A stretch of DNA of 58,376 nucleotides from Gnetum montanum (Eukaryota; Streptophyta; Gnetopsida; Gnetales; Gnetaceae), in NCBI GenBank assembly GCA_015680685.1, contig MNCI01020989.1, positions 50,499 through 108,874 of the forward strand, written 5' to 3'. Shown one piece after another: positions 1-10,390 of the stretch (its first letter is position 1; every line of letters begins with the position of its first letter). Position numbers and translations under genes: made by a program. The notes beneath the pieces are model-generated. The model had not been told where the DNA came from. It searched no databases and worked only from the letters and a program-made list of their open reading frames with translations.

Positions 1-312
1 ATGAAAGCAATAAATAAAACCATGTGCTGCAAGGTTTATCCAATCAAGTTCGTCTTTATTTCCGTACACAACTTGGGTTCAGGTTACAAGCTGCTCGAAT
101 AAAGAGTCGTTCACTCTAGGACTCCTACTGCGGGCACATGGGAAAAATTCTAACTCTAGAGTAATCTGCCAGAGCTTCGCTACACTAGCCAGGATTGGGA
201 AATGAAGCGAGTTCTACCTCTTATTTATAGATATGGCAGCGGGACGCGATATCGTGTACGCGATATCGCATGGGATGCGATATCGCGGCCCAGTGCAAGT
301 TGCGTCTCATCA
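1..312 (-). repeat. LTR, GATATC-type U3 (3' LTR of element A), partial
   Basis: Read on the minus strand it starts TGATGAGACG at 312, has three GATATC palindromes at about 249-285, a TATA box (TATAAATAA, 221-229), and AATAAA at about 95-102 next to the conserved TTTATTCGAGCAGCTT segment. It closely resembles the LTR at 57208-58198 at the other end of the window. It is cut by the window start; the related full copy is 991 bp. Confidence 0.88.
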
Positions 313-326
313 CTACCCCATGATTG
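313..326 (-). other. Polypurine tract region of element A
   Basis: On the minus strand CAATCATGGGGTAG lies directly before the LTR start. The same TCATGGGG(G) context precedes the LTRs at 41822 and 50809, so it is the likely plus-strand primer site. The joining sequence here is abnormal: the 3' untranslated part of about 1.8 kb seen in elements C and D is missing. Confidence 0.6.
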
Positions 327-343
327 AGTTGGAAGGAGGAGAT

Positions 344-3300
344 TTAAAAAATTGAGCATGGTTGTCCATCTATTGAGGTATTTGTTGCATTGGCTTGCTT
401 GGGCTCATAGAAAAGCTTCAATTGTTGGATGTTGACCAACTACTTTTTATTTCAACTCTCAAGTTTGTATATGGTCATGGCACTAAAAGAGAAGGCTTTG
501 TCAATTATATAAGGTCCCTCTCACAACATTTGGAATTTTTTTTGGGGTACATGTGTGGTGTTCTAGTAGAGAACCTTATCTCCTGGTTGAAATTTTAGTT
601 TTCTTATTTTAATGTCATGTTGTTTCTTGTTGAGTGTCTTATGTACTTCATTCAAAGATAAGACCACTAATCAACTTTCATCTAGCACATTGAGGTTGAT
701 TAGTCTTTCTTTTTTTGCTAGACTTAGGTCAAGGTTTAGTTCACAAGCTGTTGAGAGTGTACGAAGCTCAGATTAAATCAGGAGTGTTGGAAGTTTTCCA
801 TACACTAGCTCATATGGAGAGTAGCCAATAGGGAGTTTTCATGTTGAGAGGTAGGCCTAGAGGACATTATTGAGTTTTGTACTCTAGTCTCACCTATATT
901 TGCTTATGGTCCTTGTTAGGACCTTTGTGATCTCCCTATTAATTACCTCTACCCGACCATTAGCTTGGGGGTGATAAGGTGTTGTTAATTTATGTTTGAC
1001 CATCAAGCATTGCATAAGTTTTTGAAAGGTGGCACCCATAAAATGAGTTCCATTGCCAGAAATTAGTGTGTGTGGCACCCAAAACCTATTTGCAACATTT
1101 TTTTGTACAAATCTAGTAGTATTGGATGATGTACAATCAGTGATGATTGTTGCTTCCATCCATTTGGTGTAGTAGTCTACTACTATGATGATAGACACAT
1201 TTCCATTGGACATTGGTGTGATGGGACCCATGAAGTTAATGCCCCATATGTCAAAGGACTCCAGTGGTTGAATCTATTGATGAGGACCCTCCATTCATGC
1301 AGTCATCCCACCATCTCTTTGACAACGTTCACAAGATTGAACAAACTGGTGGGATTGTAGGCTAGTAGTATCCTACCATTAGGATTGTTATGACCATGTG
1401 TCTCCTTGCATAGTGGCCTCCGTAAGGGCCTTCATGAACATCCTGGAGAATGTATACTTGATCCACATCAGGGACACACCAACAAACTAGGTCATTAGTG
1501 CACACCTTGTAAAGGTATTCATTGATTTCCATGAAGTACTTTGCCTAATGAAGAAACTATTATTTCTTCCTATAGTCTAGATCTTGTGGCATCTTCTAAG
1601 TAAGAAGGTAAGAGAGGATTCCATTGTACCATTTTGTTTCAATGGGCACTTGGTCATTGATTGCTTCTGTAAAGAGTAGTTCATTTGGAAATTGATCAGA
1701 AAGCAAGCTCTCCTCCTCTTTGTTATCCCATCATAATCAAGAGAGATGGTCAACGACCATGTTCTCAGTCTCTTTTTGATCTACCATTGTGAGATTAAAT
1801 TGCTACAAGATCACAAGTCACCATATGATACAAGGAATCACTGTTGGCATATTCATTAGGAAGTGGATGGCACTGTGATCTGTGTGCATAAACACCTTAT
1901 AGTCAAGCACATAGTGCCTAAACTTTTTGAGAGCATAAACCATTGTCATTAGTCCTTTCTCAATTGTGGTGTAATTTAACAATGCACTCACAATGCTTCA
2001 ACTCATGTAGTGGATGTAATATGGACATTTCTTATCATCTAATTGTGTAAACATAGCTCCCAAGGCATAATTAGATGCATTTGTCATTATATGAAATGGT
2101 CTGGACTAGACTAGTGCCCATAGAATTGGAGTTTCTACGAGCTTTTCTTTAATGGTTGGAATTCATGTTCACACTTCTTGATCTAGATGAAAGGAGCATC
2201 TTTCTTTGTGAGCTTGACCAATAGCTTGGCAATCTTAAAGAAATTATCTATGAATCGTTGATAGTAGCCAGTGTGTCCAGGGAATGATCGAATGTCTTTG
2301 ACTATCTCTAGTTTGTGTGTGATTCCTTGGATGACCCTTATCTTTTATAAGTCTACCTCAATCCCTTCTTGTGAAATTCAATGCCCTAGTGCTATGCCTT
2401 CTTAGACCATTAAATGGATTTTCTACCAATTGAGCCTAAGGTTTTTTTCAACCACATCTTTTTAGTACCTACTCAAGGTGATCTAGGACTTTCTCAAATG
2501 TAGCCCCATAGGTAAAGAAGTCATCCATAAAGACTTCTACCCTAATACCAATCTGTTATTGGAAAATACTAAGGACTAGGTGTTGAAATGTTACAGGGGC
2601 ATTACACAAATCGAACAAAATCTTACAATATGAAAAAGTCACCCATGAACTCATGAATGTTGTTTTGGCCTAATCTTCTAGCACAATTTGGATTTGGTTA
2701 TAGCAACTATAACCATCCAAGAAGTTATAATAGCAATGCCTAGAAATTATTTCAAACACTTAATGCATAAATGGCAATGGAAAATGATGTGTAAATGTTG
2801 TCATGTTCAATAACCTGAAGTTGATGCAAACCCGCCACTTTCCATCTTTCTTTGGCACAATTATAAGTGGGCTAACCCACTCACTATTCATGATGAGGTA
2901 GATTAATTCTACCTTGAGGAGTTGTTCTATTTCCTCTTTGATGATATGCTTTAACTTGGGATTTAGCTGTCTCTATGACTACCTTTTTGGCTTCATGGTC
3001 AAGTCTGTGTAGATGTGATGCTAGCATATCCTTGGATCAATTCTAGTTAGTTCAAGATATGACCAAGAAAAGGTTGTTAGCCATTTATTGACCACCTATA
3101 ATAGCCTGTCATTTTGTTCAGGAGCAAGATTTGCATTGATGATAACTTACTTTCCAATGTCTAAAAATGCATATTCCATGATGACTAGTAGAGTTTTTAA
3201 CTCAAGGGACTCTTGCTTAAAATTATCAAGAATTTCCAACTCTTCCCAATAGGTATCATCATCTTCATCATCAGAGAGTTGATGATGAACTTACTTAAGT

Positions 3301-3535
3301 TCATCCATGCCTTCTACATAAGCACATGCTAGGCTCTTAATTGGTTTCATGCATAATGTGCTATGTCAAAGTCATCTGTTAGCCACTGGGGTGCCCTCCT
3401 ATTTTGTAGCTACTACGTACAGGCACCTTTGGATATCTATTTTTTTGCACACTAATTGCATGCTTTGATGAATGTACTTTTAATGGACCAGATTTTTTAC
3501 ATGCAACTGCACCTATTATCACTATACACGATGCA
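344..3535 (-). pseudogene. pol (end of protease region, RT, RNase H, integrase) of element A
   Basis: This is decayed Ty3/gypsy polyprotein. The clearest open stretch is 890-1231, the integrase core, with MGPITPMSNG, VVDYYTKWMEA, LISGNGTHF (the D of the usual SDNGT motif is changed) and YHPQANGRVEV. Upstream (1300-3400, minus) the zinc-binding region, RNase H and RT can be followed by comparison with elements C and D. The reading ends at a stop at 344-346 after a GPY/F-like region around 480-560. Stops and frameshifts occur throughout. The integrase sequence (TDCTSS) is closer to element C than to D. At 3535 the gene is interrupted by element B and its upstream part resumes at 13008. Confidence 0.85.
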
Positions 3536-3900
3536 TGAAACACCACAAAAAATTTTGGCTAACACTTGTAGACAGAAATTAAGCTAAGTCATGTTCGTCC
3601 TCAGCATGACCAAGCTTGAAAACCTCAAAAATAGCATCAAACGAAGTCAAAGCAAGTAAGTAAAAGTTCCCTGGGACCCACATAAGACTACGATGACATC
3701 TAGCATTAAACTTGGCAAATCTTGAGCTCAAAATACTTGGTTTTCACTAAGTATGCATCTTGTACGCTGGCCTACACATGCCCAGCGTAAGGCCCAGCGT
3801 ACAACAACTTTTGGGGCTCAACAACTCATCAAAACATGCTAAAATCGAGCATCTAGACCCCCCATAACCTTCCCCCAAGGTTCCTCGCAGGTCTCAGGCA

Positions 3901-4620
3901 CTTGAAAATCAAATTTTGGGCTCCAAATAATGGTCTTCCATTCCTGTACGCCCAGCGTATACGCCGGGGTGCAGCCAGCATAGACAGATTTTTGGGCCCC
4001 AAAAATGAGTCAAAACGTGCCATAATCAGGCGTCCAGACACCCCAGAACCTTCCCCAAGGTTCCTAGCAGCTCTTGGATACTTGAAAATCGAATTTTGGG
4101 CTCCAAATGATGGTCTTCCATTCCTGTACGCCCAGCGTATACACCGGGGTGTAGCCAGCGTAGACAAACTTTCGGGCCCCAAAAATGAGTCAAAACGTGC
4201 CAGAATCAAGCGTTCGGACCCCCCAGAACCTTTCCCAAGGTTTCCATCAGGTCTTAGGCACTTGAAAATCAAATTTCGGGCTCCAAATGATGGTCTTCCA
4301 TTCCTGTACGCCCAGCGTATACGCTGGGGTGCAGCTAGCGTAGACAGATTTTCGGGCCCCAGAAATGAGTTAAAACATGCCAAAATCGAGCGTCCAGACC
4401 CCCCAGAACCTTTCCCAAGGTTCCTAGTAGGTCTCAGGCACTTGAAAATCAAATTTTCAGCTCCAAATAATGGTCTTCCATTCCTGTACGCCCAGCGTAT
4501 ACGCCGGGGTGCAGCCAGCGTAGACAGATTTTCGGGCCCCAGAAATGAGTCAAAACGTGCCAAAATCGAGCGTCCAAACCCCGCGAAACCTTCCCCAAGG
4601 TTTCCAGCAGCTCTTGGGCA
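3901..4620 (+). repeat. 180-bp tandem repeat array (4 units) inside LTR
   Basis: Units start at 3901, 4081, 4261 and 4441, each beginning CTTGAAAATC and containing TGGTCTTCCATTCCTGTACG. A partial unit precedes the array (about 3840-3900). The period is exactly 180 bp, so both strands stay open as 60-residue repeats: 3902-4639 plus (245 codons) and 3853-4632 minus (259 codons). I do not regard either as a real gene: the frame follows from the period and there is no start context or family. The 3' LTR has only three units. Confidence 0.9.
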
Positions 4621-4867
4621 CCCAAAAATCAATTTTTGACCTTAAAATGAAGCATTTTCATGTGTATATGTTGGGTACATTTTTGGCTTACGTTGGCATG
4701 CTATACGCTTACGCTAGCATCCTCTACGCCAGCATCCATCAGCGTATACGTCCGGCGTGTATGCCAGCATCGCATCTTCGCCCAAGTTCACACGCTCAGC
4801 ACATCTAGCGTATACGCCCAACACTTGTAATATTGTACATTTGTAAATTGTGTGCACCCGGCCAACG

Positions 4868-4915
4868 CGCCACGTGTTGCCCAACCCGAGTCTTGCGTAA
4901 CAACCTGTATAAAAA
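4868..4915 (+). promoter_or_regulatory. Element B LTR promoter: G-box plus TATA
   Basis: GCCACGTGTT (4869-4878) is a CACGTG G-box and TATAAAAA lies at 4908-4915. Both are conserved in the 3' LTR (GCCACGTGTC 12724-12733; TATAAAAA 12763-12770). G-boxes of the form CCACGTGTC are typical ABA/bZIP response elements in plants. Transcription would start about 30 bp downstream of the TATA box. The functional role is inferred. Confidence 0.65.
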
Positions 4916-5506
4916 CCCCAATTTCCCACTTTAACGTGACAGTTGGCAAAATCTCGGAGCACACCAGAGAACATTTACGCTGCGCAAAAGAGCAGAAAAC
5001 CTTCTTACGCTGGGAAGCCCTGCACGCTACGGATCTAGTCTCTTACGCTCCGCTCGCCCCGCAAACCGACCGAGTCATCCCTGTGTACGCCGGGGCTTTC
5101 GTCCACCTTGTGTTCCCACAACTACGTTAGACCGATGCACTGTACTCTGACTCTGTAATTCCATCGTTTTATTTGCTGCATAAGTTCTTTTACATTTTTA
5201 CGTCAATTTGGCCCACGCATAGTTTACGTCTGTTTACGCTCACTTTTCGTTTGCATCCATTTACGTTTTACGTTGTCTTTGCTGTTTACACCTGCATGTC
5301 GTTTATGCATAACCCAGCGTATAGCATTTTGCGTATGCGCAGGGAAATCCTTGTCTGATCCGCGTGTGGACCACCCAAGGTACTCTGCCTTTGCTGCATT
5401 CCAGCTCTTCCTCAGGCGAAGGCAGGGTCTTCTGTACGCGTCCTGCGATCCCGCGACGTCTGTTTTCCTTCCAGTCGGAGATCGACGATTTCAGGCGGTA
5501 CAGAAA

Positions 5507-5526
5507 TTGGTGCTAGAAGGAGGGCC
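5507..5526 (+). other. Primer binding site of element B
   Basis: TTGGTGCTAGAAGGAGGGCC lies four bases after the LTR end. Its TGG start matches the CCA end of a tRNA primer. It differs clearly from the tRNA-Asp-like site of elements A, C, D, E and F, so B belongs to another lineage. I did not assign the tRNA. Confidence 0.65.
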
Positions 5527-5748
5527 TCTGCCTTAAACTAGTTGTGCTTCAGAGCTCTCAACGTCTACGCTGTTCAGTATAACTTTTTTCGAAAACCTCC
5601 CAGCATTTATGCTGTATAGTTTAAAACCTTACCTACAAACTTTCCAGCGTCTACGCTGCCCTGTTTAAAACTCACCATTTGCAAGTCTTTCAGCGTCTAC
5701 GTTGTTAATCATACGCTAACTTTGTTTACAAATTCCTATTGTCTATGC

Positions 5749-6137
5749 TGCTACAGTGTTCTTACACCTGCTACAGTGCTTTTTACGCCTGCTACAGTGA
5801 TTTTTACGCCTACTACAGTGTTTACGCTGCTACAGTGCTTTTACGCCTGCTACAGTGTTTTTACGCAACTACAGTGTTTACGCTGCTATAATGCTTTTAC
5901 GCTGCTACAGTGTCCCAGCGTAGGCTACAGTGTTTTTATGCCTGCTACAGTGTTTTTACGCTACTACAGTGTTTACGCTGCTACAGTGCTTTTACGCTGC
6001 TACAGTGTCTCAACGTATACGCTGCTATAGTGTCCCAACGTATGCTACAGTGTTTTTACGCCTGCTAAAGTGTTTACGCTGCTACAGTGCTTTTACGCTG
6101 CTATAGTGTTTACGCTGCTACAGTACCGCTACAGTGT
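5749..6137 (+). repeat. GCTACAGTG minisatellite in element B leader
   Basis: About twenty copies of GCTACAGTG, alternating with TTTACGCTGCTACAGTG and TTTTTACGCCTGCTACAGTG, with a few one-base variants (CTATAGTG, CTAAAGTG). It lies in the 5' leader between primer site and gag. Spacing varies between about 14 and 30 bp. It is transcribed and not translated in any plausible frame. Confidence 0.85.
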
Positions 6138-6492
6138 TTTTTCAAGAAAAACACCCAAAACGAGCCCGTTTCAAAGCCGAATTTGCTGCGATTTGCACCT
6201 ACTTCAAACCCGTCTAAGTACTAATGGCCACCAACATGGATCACCTTGTCTAAGGCATACCATACACACAACATAACGATTCCGAGATAACCTCCTCTTA
6301 CCCGAGATCACCATCCATGTACGACTACGGTTCATAATTTCATACTTAGCTAAATTTTCTCTTGGTTACGCTGTACACGTAGGACACTTAGAAAAAATTT
6401 CAGTGTTCACATGCCAGACACTCTACACACTTAGCCTGAAACACACTTGGTACTTGTTAGCTAGCTTATACGTTGCCCTATCATACATCACC

Positions 6493-8510
6493 ATGGAATC
6501 ATCCCCGACCTCTAATGCACGCACCTTCGTAATCCTCACACAGGAACAATACAACTTTATCTGTGTGAAGATTCAGGCCAACCTTCCTCTTGACACCATA
6601 GAACAGGAGGCAAAACGAAAATTTGAGCACATATACATGGGAGGTCATGAATTCGTCCCCTCTGTATATGACGTCATTCCCCTTTCTAAGCCTCAGCATA
6701 GACTCATCTCCCAACTCCTTGTGGAAAGGAGCCAAAACTCACGGCGACCCAATGAGGAGCCCCAAAACCAACATGATGTAGATGACTTCGAGGCACAATC
6801 TGAACATGAGGATTCATACCACACACTCAGTCCCCATGCCTACATGAATCCATCACTTCATCCTCGCATGGGACAGACGATCACTTACCAAGCATCAATG
6901 AGCACACAAGCACCGGTATCCCAACAGAGATTACCCACCCCCATCTCCACCCAGTACATACCACACATGCAAACGCATGGGGCCACTATCACTACATTGG
7001 CCCCACACATCCAGGGTGTCACTTCATAGTTTGTGGCAAGGCAAGGGGCCATACCCCTTGTTCAACAATCCACTCACTTCAACGTGCCACACCCCACAAT
7101 CGCAACTCTGAACATCGCTCCACAACAACAAATGACAACCCAACAACCTCCCCAACCAACTAATCTGCCTACTGCTCAAGAGTGGCCAGAAGCAAAACAG
7201 ATGATACAAGCATTAGCGAATGAGATAAAGCAACTCAAAGCTGATAACACTGAACAAGTTAAAGTACTGGATTTCTATCGCGACGATCTAATTAGCTCTT
7301 CAGTGCCACCGTTAGCTTTACCCAAGGGAATCGCATTGCCCCAATTAACCAAGTACAATGGGGAGGGAGATCCAAATGCTCACTTAGTCACGTTTCGATC
7401 AGAAACTCTATTGCTTCAAGCTTGGCCCCACGCAATCTTGCGAGTCTTCGCTATGTCCTTAACGGGTGTAGCCTTATACTGGTACCGAGCCTTGCCTCGT
7501 AACTCCATATCCTCTCTAGAGGATCTACTACATCAATTCGTTACCTGATTTAAGTACAACCTCAAGCCTGAAGCCACACTAGACAGTCTGATACAGGTGA
7601 AACAAGCACCACTTGAGCCTATGCAAAAGTTCATCCAACGATGGAGTGCAGCCCTTAACGAACTTCATGAGCCCATCCTTGAAAAGTATTTGCTTACAAT
7701 TCTGAAGGGAGCTGTAAATGACTTCATTAAGTCAAAATTGTACTACCTTAGCACTCAAACGTTGAGCTAAGCATTCACACAGATCAAGAACATTGAACAA
7801 GCTACACAAACCAGCAATGATCCCGCCTATGTTGCTTACAAGAACCAACACGTTGCCAAACAAAAGGCAATAACGGAAACTGTGGCCGCAAGCACAAAAA
7901 CAACTAACACCAGTACCAACCCACCTACAACAACAGGGGCCACCCCAAGGCCCAACTTTCAGTGCAAAGATCGCTCTAAGTACACACCTCTACCTACACG
8001 ACCTTCAGAACTCCTAGAGAAACTCCTTAGAACTGGGCAAATCCAGTACAAACACGTAGCAGAGAATGCTCGCCACCGACATGATAGGTACTGCGAGTTA
8101 CTAAGGAACCCCACCTTAGCAGCACCAAATAAGCCCCCAGTTCCATGACATTTCAAGTTAGACCAATTCTATCACTACCACCAAATGTCCGGTCACAATA
8201 CCGACACCTGTCGCGCATTAAAGGATTATCTACAAGCAATGATAGAATGAGGCCAACTGAACATCAACGCCCTGAATCAACCAAGGACAAATGATGCCCC
8301 CTATGTTATAAACTCCATTAGCATAGATAGTAAGCCTAAACCTGTGCGGCAACCTTTTGTGATCCATGTGCCTCCCAGCAAGGCAACAACCCCCTCCACC
8401 TCCATGAGCAAGGGGCCTCCCATTGTCATCAATGTGCCACCTAGAGCACCGACGACACCTTTTGTGTTCAAGGTACCACCACCACACACGTCCTCTAAGA
8501 CATTAAAATA
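6493..8510 (+). pseudogene. gag of element B (interrupted)
   Basis: Structural protein of the virus-like particle. The start is taken at ATG 6493 (MESSPTSN). The same frame runs to about 8510 with TAG 7027, TGA 7546, TAA 7768, TGA 8146 and TGA 8248 breaking it; these look like single-base changes, not frameshifts. A poly-Gln/Pro-rich region (about residues 150-225) is followed by a short coiled-coil-like stretch and the conserved gag core (LPQLTKYNGEGDPNAHLVTF, then ALYWYRALP and LEDLLHQFV). A zinc-knuckle-like segment near 8165-8215 (HYHQMSGHNTDTC) appears to have its first Cys changed to Tyr. After it come repeats of the PFVIKVPP type. Function is known from the family; the copy is inactive as read. 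Confidence 0.8.
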
Positions 8511-8548
8511 GCAATATTCAATACAATTCCGAGCTCCGAAGATATCCT

Positions 8549-9775
8549 TTGTTCAAAGTACCACCGCAGTTGCCCGCTAAGACGTTAAACTGGCACGATG
8601 CACCAACGACAACAGCAAAGATACCTTTCGTTATCAAGGTGCCACAACAAGCTAGTCAAACACCAAAAACTCCTCCTAAACTACCATTTGTTATAAAAGT
8701 GCCACCACGCGATGGCCCCTCACCTACCCAGAGCCCAACCATAGGAAACGTCTCAACCTCTCCTCCCTCAAGAGTCAGCCTTGCCAACAACACGGATAAG
8801 CCTACCAAATGGCAGCAAAAGAGGACAAATGAACAACGAACAATACCTGCAACTGAAACAAAGGACACACCTAGTATACAACAACCGAACACTAGGGGCC
8901 CTGTCCCTAATCCCAAACAAACCAGGCCCAAGCCCTCAACCCATACAGAGGCAACCAACACAACGACAGACAACATAGAATTTGTAGCTACACTGGCCCA
9001 AGTGAAACAAATGTTCAAACAAAAGAACACAACCATGAGCTTGTACGATTTGGTCATGACATCATCAGCTCATCGCAAAGCCTTAGCGCAAATGTTAGCA
9101 TCCATTCCTGTTACAGAGGACATCCCTGCTAACATGGAATCCATCCGTGCAACGATTTCACAACACACACCACAAGGATTGGGTTCAAACACCTTAGCCT
9201 TTCGTGATGATGCAGTTAAAGTCAATCCTGAACGAGGGGAAGTCACAATAGCTCCATTATCGATTAGTGTACGTGTTGGGCAATGTACCATTCGCAGAGT
9301 GCACATTGATGACGGTGCGGCAACAAACGTAGTTCTATACTCTGTCATCGACAAACTAGGCATGGCAGATGAGATCATGCCAACAGAAACCACGTGTCTA
9401 AAATCCTTCAACGGACCATGTGTCACAGTCAAGGGCACAATCAACTTAGCCTTTGTGGCAGGTGAACAATTTCCCACCAGCGTAGAGTTCACTGTCATAG
9501 AAGAGATTCCTAGTTTCAACATGATTCTTGGTAGACCTTGGCTAGCACAACAACGAGCCGTTTCCTCACCGATACATCAAGAAATCCGCCTTCCATACAA
9601 AGGTGCACAAGTCATTATACATGGTGACAACACCCCCTTTCAAGCTGACCACAACATAGACATGTCACAGGTCTTGAAAGAGGAGCCTCCTGAAGCAACA
9701 CCCACAAAAACAAACACAACACCTAGAGCTAAAATGCCCGAACAAGGGGTAAAAACTGAAAGCCTCCTAGAGTAA
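8549..9775 (+). CDS. protease region of element B (open frame, 408 codons)
   Basis: This open frame continues the gag linker after a frame change near 8510-8550. The first 40 residues carry more copies of the PFVIKVPP motif. Residues about 140-220 hold a conserved gag-protease spacer (TLAQVKQMFKQ, SLYDLVMTSSAHRKAL). The retropepsin-like domain is at residues about 225-345, with active-site segment HIDDGAATNVV (the usual D-S/T-G reads D-D-G) and the distal MILGRPWLA motif. The protein ends at TAA 9773 with no RT following. The start used is the first ATG of the frame; the true product would be a Gag-Pro fusion. The frame is well preserved compared with neighbouring elements. Confidence 0.75.
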   Translation: MFKVPPQLPAKTLNWHDAPTTTAKIPFVIKVPQQASQTPKTPPKLPFVIKVPPRDGPSPTQSPTIGNVSTSPPSRVSLANNTDKPTKWQQKRTNEQRTIPATETKDTPSIQQPNTRGPVPNPKQTRPKPSTHTEATNTTTDNIEFVATLAQVKQMFKQKNTTMSLYDLVMTSSAHRKALAQMLASIPVTEDIPANMESIRATISQHTPQGLGSNTLAFRDDAVKVNPERGEVTIAPLSISVRVGQCTIRRVHIDDGAATNVVLYSVIDKLGMADEIMPTETTCLKSFNGPCVTVKGTINLAFVAGEQFPTSVEFTVIEEIPSFNMILGRPWLAQQRAVSSPIHQEIRLPYKGAQVIIHGDNTPFQADHNIDMSQVLKEEPPEATPTKTNTTPRAKMPEQGVKTESLLE

Positions 9776-10126
9776 ACTAGCACGCCTCCTAGACCATGTC
9801 TGACTGAGAAACAACCACATAATCAAGACTCCCTTACGGCCAAAGACACGTCTAATCCCCGCCCACTCTTCACCTTTGTTCGTTGTGCATATGTCACCTT
9901 AGTTTACATTGTACTAGCTTACGTGCTCGCATGTGGCCCGTAAAGGCCTTAAACTAGAACACGTGGCCCGAAAAGGCCTTAAACTACCACCTTTTCACAT
10001 TATTTTCTATTCACTTGTGCATTTTAATTCATGTTTTCTGCAATGACTATTTAACATTATTTTCTCTAGTTGCTTTTGTTTATAGGATCGTATGGACGCA
10101 CATGCATGCATCCACCCTGACAGTCC

Positions 10127-10390
10127 TGGCATCATGACTTAAAACTGATACCACATAATGTCCTGGTGTCATGACGATAAACCAACACCACAGAGCTTTG
10201 TCCGACATGACACTAAACTGTCACACTCATTCACCAGAGTTCGCTAAGACTATAAACTAGCTTGCCTCTTCATAGTCTCCCACGACTATAAACTAGCATC
10301 ATACCGTCCGCTATGACGATAAACTAGCAATGTCCAACGGGTTATGACATAAAAATAACCCACAACAATCCGCTAAGACTATAAACTAGC
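10127..10390 (+). other. Array of fixed-loop hairpins in element B 3' region
   Basis: Seven short hairpins share an 11-nt loop of the form TGACnnTAAAC or AGACTATAAAC while the stems differ. Loops start at 10135, 10172, 10208, 10247, 10314, 10345 and 10376. The stems are TGGCATCA/TGATACCA, TGGTGT/ACACCA, GACA/TGTC, GCTA/TAGC (three times) and GGGTTA/TAACCC. An eighth position (loop 10283) keeps loop and right arm but has lost its left arm. Different but complementary stems around one loop sequence point to selected RNA (or single-stranded DNA) structure. I know of no named element matching it. Spacing between hairpins is 36-67 bp. Confidence 0.7.

Larger units (their letters stand above)
3536..5502 (+). 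repeat. 5' LTR of element B
   Basis: The LTR starts TGAAACACC and ends GGCGGTACA just before a TGG-starting primer site, giving 1967 bp. It contains a 180-bp tandem array, many short palindromes around CGTATACG (for example GCGTATACGC), a G-box and TATA box near 4868-4915, and a transcribed part downstream. It is much richer in CG dinucleotides than its surroundings, which fits a younger, less decayed element. The 3' boundary is inferred from the CA terminus and adjacent primer site, because LTR2 is truncated. Confidence 0.8.

Noticed and set aside
3901-4620. CRISPR-like regular repeats
   Set aside because: Repeats are contiguous 180-bp units without unique spacers, inside a plant LTR.
3853-4639. 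Long overlapping frames on both strands (245 and 259 codons)
   Set aside because: They arise from a 180-bp tandem repeat inside an LTR; no protein family, and the other LTR breaks them.
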